Shown here: piece by piece, positions 63,177-64,000 of the stretch | Position numbering within the stretch: position 1 is the stretch's first letter | Layout of the letters: every line of letters begins with the position of its first letter | Program-made: the position numbers and the translations under genes | Notes under the pieces: model-generated | The model's input: the letters and a program-made list of their open reading frames with translations, nothing else | What the model was told of the DNA's origin: nothing | Databases searched by the model: none | Source of the DNA: Paenibacillus doosanensis | GTDB lineage: Bacteria > Bacillota > Bacilli > Paenibacillales > NBRC-103111 | DNA length: 64,000 nt | NCBI RefSeq assembly: GCF_025060755.1 | Contig: NZ_JANYUY010000002.1 | Span: 124,001 to 188,000 of the forward strand | Reading direction: 5' to 3'

Positions 63177-64000
63177 TTAGCTTTGCGGAACCGCTCCGTC
63201 GAACGCCGACTGGTAAATGGCGCGGATGTCCTCCTTATGAAGCGGCAGCGGGCTGCGCGCCAGCAGTCGCTTCTGCTGAACGCCGTCTTCCGTCAAGCTG
63301 TCTATCGCGCTTTGCGGAATGTTGAAGCCCTGCAGCGTGCTCGGAATTCCTACGTCCTTAACGAGCCGCTCCAGCTCCTCGACGCATTTGCGGGAAGCTT
63401 CCTCTTCGGACATGTAGCTGGCATAGCCGCCCATCGCTTGCAAAATGTCGGCCATCCGCTTCGTGCAGCTGCTGCGGATATATCCCATGACGTAAGGCAG
63501 CAGCACGGCGTTCGATTCCCCATGCGATATATGGAACTGTCCGCCGAGCGGGTAAGCGAGCGCGTGCACGCCGGCAACCCCCGCATTGAAGAAAGCGATT
63601 CCGGCCATATTGCTGCCGTAGCTCATATCCGTCCTCGCCTGCCTGTCCTGCCCGTCGGCTACGGCCCGGCGGAGCGAACGGCTGATGAGACGGATCGCCT
63701 GCAGCGCCAGGCCGTCGGTCGTCGGACTCGCATTCACCGAGACGTAAGCTTCGATAGCGTGCGTAAGCGCATCCACTCCGGTTGCGGCCGTTACGCGCGG
63801 CGGAACCGAGAGGGTCAGCTGCGGGTCGACGATCGCCACGTCGGCCATTAAATAGTCGTGCGTGACCACGTCCTTCGTCGTCTCCAGAGACAGCACGGAG
63901 ATGTTCGTGACTTCCGAGCCGGTGCCCGAGGTAGTCGGAATGAGTATTTTCGGCAGTCCTTTATGCTCCAGCTTTTTCGTTCCGGTCAGATTCAAATAAT
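63177..64000 (-). CDS. Iron-containing alcohol dehydrogenase (5' end outside window)
   Basis: A partial reading frame of 274 codons; the N-terminal 100 or so residues with the nucleotide-binding fold are outside. Group III ADH features are GLPKILIPTTSGTGSEVTNI (NAD-binding), MADVAIVDPQLTLSVPPRVT, and the metal ligands in TGVDALTHAIEAYVS, GVHALAYPLGGQFHISHGES (His residues). The C-terminal YMSEEEASRKCVEELERLVK is typical. The activity is NAD(P)-dependent oxidation of an alcohol or reduction of an aldehyde; the substrate is unknown. It is convergent with the SLH gene. Confidence 0.92.
   Translation of the reverse strand, partial: YLNLTGTKKLEHKGLPKILIPTTSGTGSEVTNISVLSLETTKDVVTHDYLMADVAIVDPQLTLSVPPRVTAATGVDALTHAIEAYVSVNASPTTDGLALQAIRLISRSLRRAVADGQDRQARTDMSYGSNMAGIAFFNAGVAGVHALAYPLGGQFHISHGESNAVLLPYVMGYIRSSCTKRMADILQAMGGYASYMSEEEASRKCVEELERLVKDVGIPSTLQGFNIPQSAIDSLTEDGVQQKRLLARSPLPLHKEDIRAIYQSAFDGAVPQS

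Noticed and set aside
1-64000. CRISPR arrays, tRNA and rRNA genes
   Set aside because: No regularly spaced short repeats and no tRNA- or rRNA-like sequence was found by eye; a model search would settle it.

Overview
The window looks like chromosome of a GC-rich member of the Paenibacillaceae (Paenibacillus or a close relative). This is inferred from the gene families: LplA/LplB/YtcP-type sugar importers without their own ATPase, a membrane-bound YesS-like AraC regulator, SLH-domain surface protein, copper-amine-oxidase-like stalk domain, Btr-like AraC/binding-protein fusion, strong GGAGG ribosome binding sites, and Fur boxes of the Bacillus type. No prophage structural module, CRISPR array, rRNA or tRNA gene was seen. 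The first and last genes run off the window.

Layout. 1-6621 (minus strand) is one tight operon: a GNAT acetyltransferase, a DUF6916-like small protein, three paralogous phage tail-collar-domain proteins, and a giant secreted protein (beta-helix, DUF11 repeats, Ig-like repeats). 6902-10964 holds a Tat-exported PhoX/DUF839 protein and a divergent LysR/EamA-transporter pair. 11090-21130 (minus) is a polysaccharide utilisation locus: DUF1961 protein, PL8 lyase, YesS-like regulator, and LplB/YtcP/LplA importer. 21695-25481 (minus) is a three-gene glucarate catabolic operon (kdgD, 2,5-dioxovalerate dehydrogenase, gudD) with a divergent AraC regulator. Together they suggest uptake and catabolism of uronate-containing glycans, although no unsaturated glucuronyl hydrolase or uronate dehydrogenase lies in the window.

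27065-35365 holds an uncharacterised Ala/Glu-rich protein, a secreted CAP-domain protein, a Fur-controlled iron group (Btr-like regulator, siderophore-binding lipoprotein, sucrase/ferredoxin-like protein) and a MEDS-domain histidine kinase. 35366-41719 holds a DnaA-box-like cluster, PspA and PspC, an unusual 1204-residue transporter-HEAT-cNMP fusion, and a truncated ThuA-like gene. 41829-52920 carries oxalate decarboxylase, a beta-helix protein, a pectinesterase and a second LplB/YtcP/LplA importer, suggesting a pectin-related role; none of the first three has a signal peptide. 53044-57569 holds a tandem P-loop ATPase, a group IIC intron remnant beside a terminator, an aldo/keto reductase, a Cys-rich protein and an orphan response regulator. 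57819-63038 is a second iron region with three Fur boxes: a truncated AraC regulator, a siderophore-binding lipoprotein and an SLH-domain surface protein. The window ends in an iron-containing alcohol dehydrogenase.

Two points stand out beyond the genes. A roughly 240-bp structured repeat occurs three times (8634, 21275, 37186), each time starting directly after the U-tract of a minus-strand intrinsic terminator. The tail-collar/GNAT/DUF6916/giant-adhesin operon has phage-fibre-like proteins without any phage.
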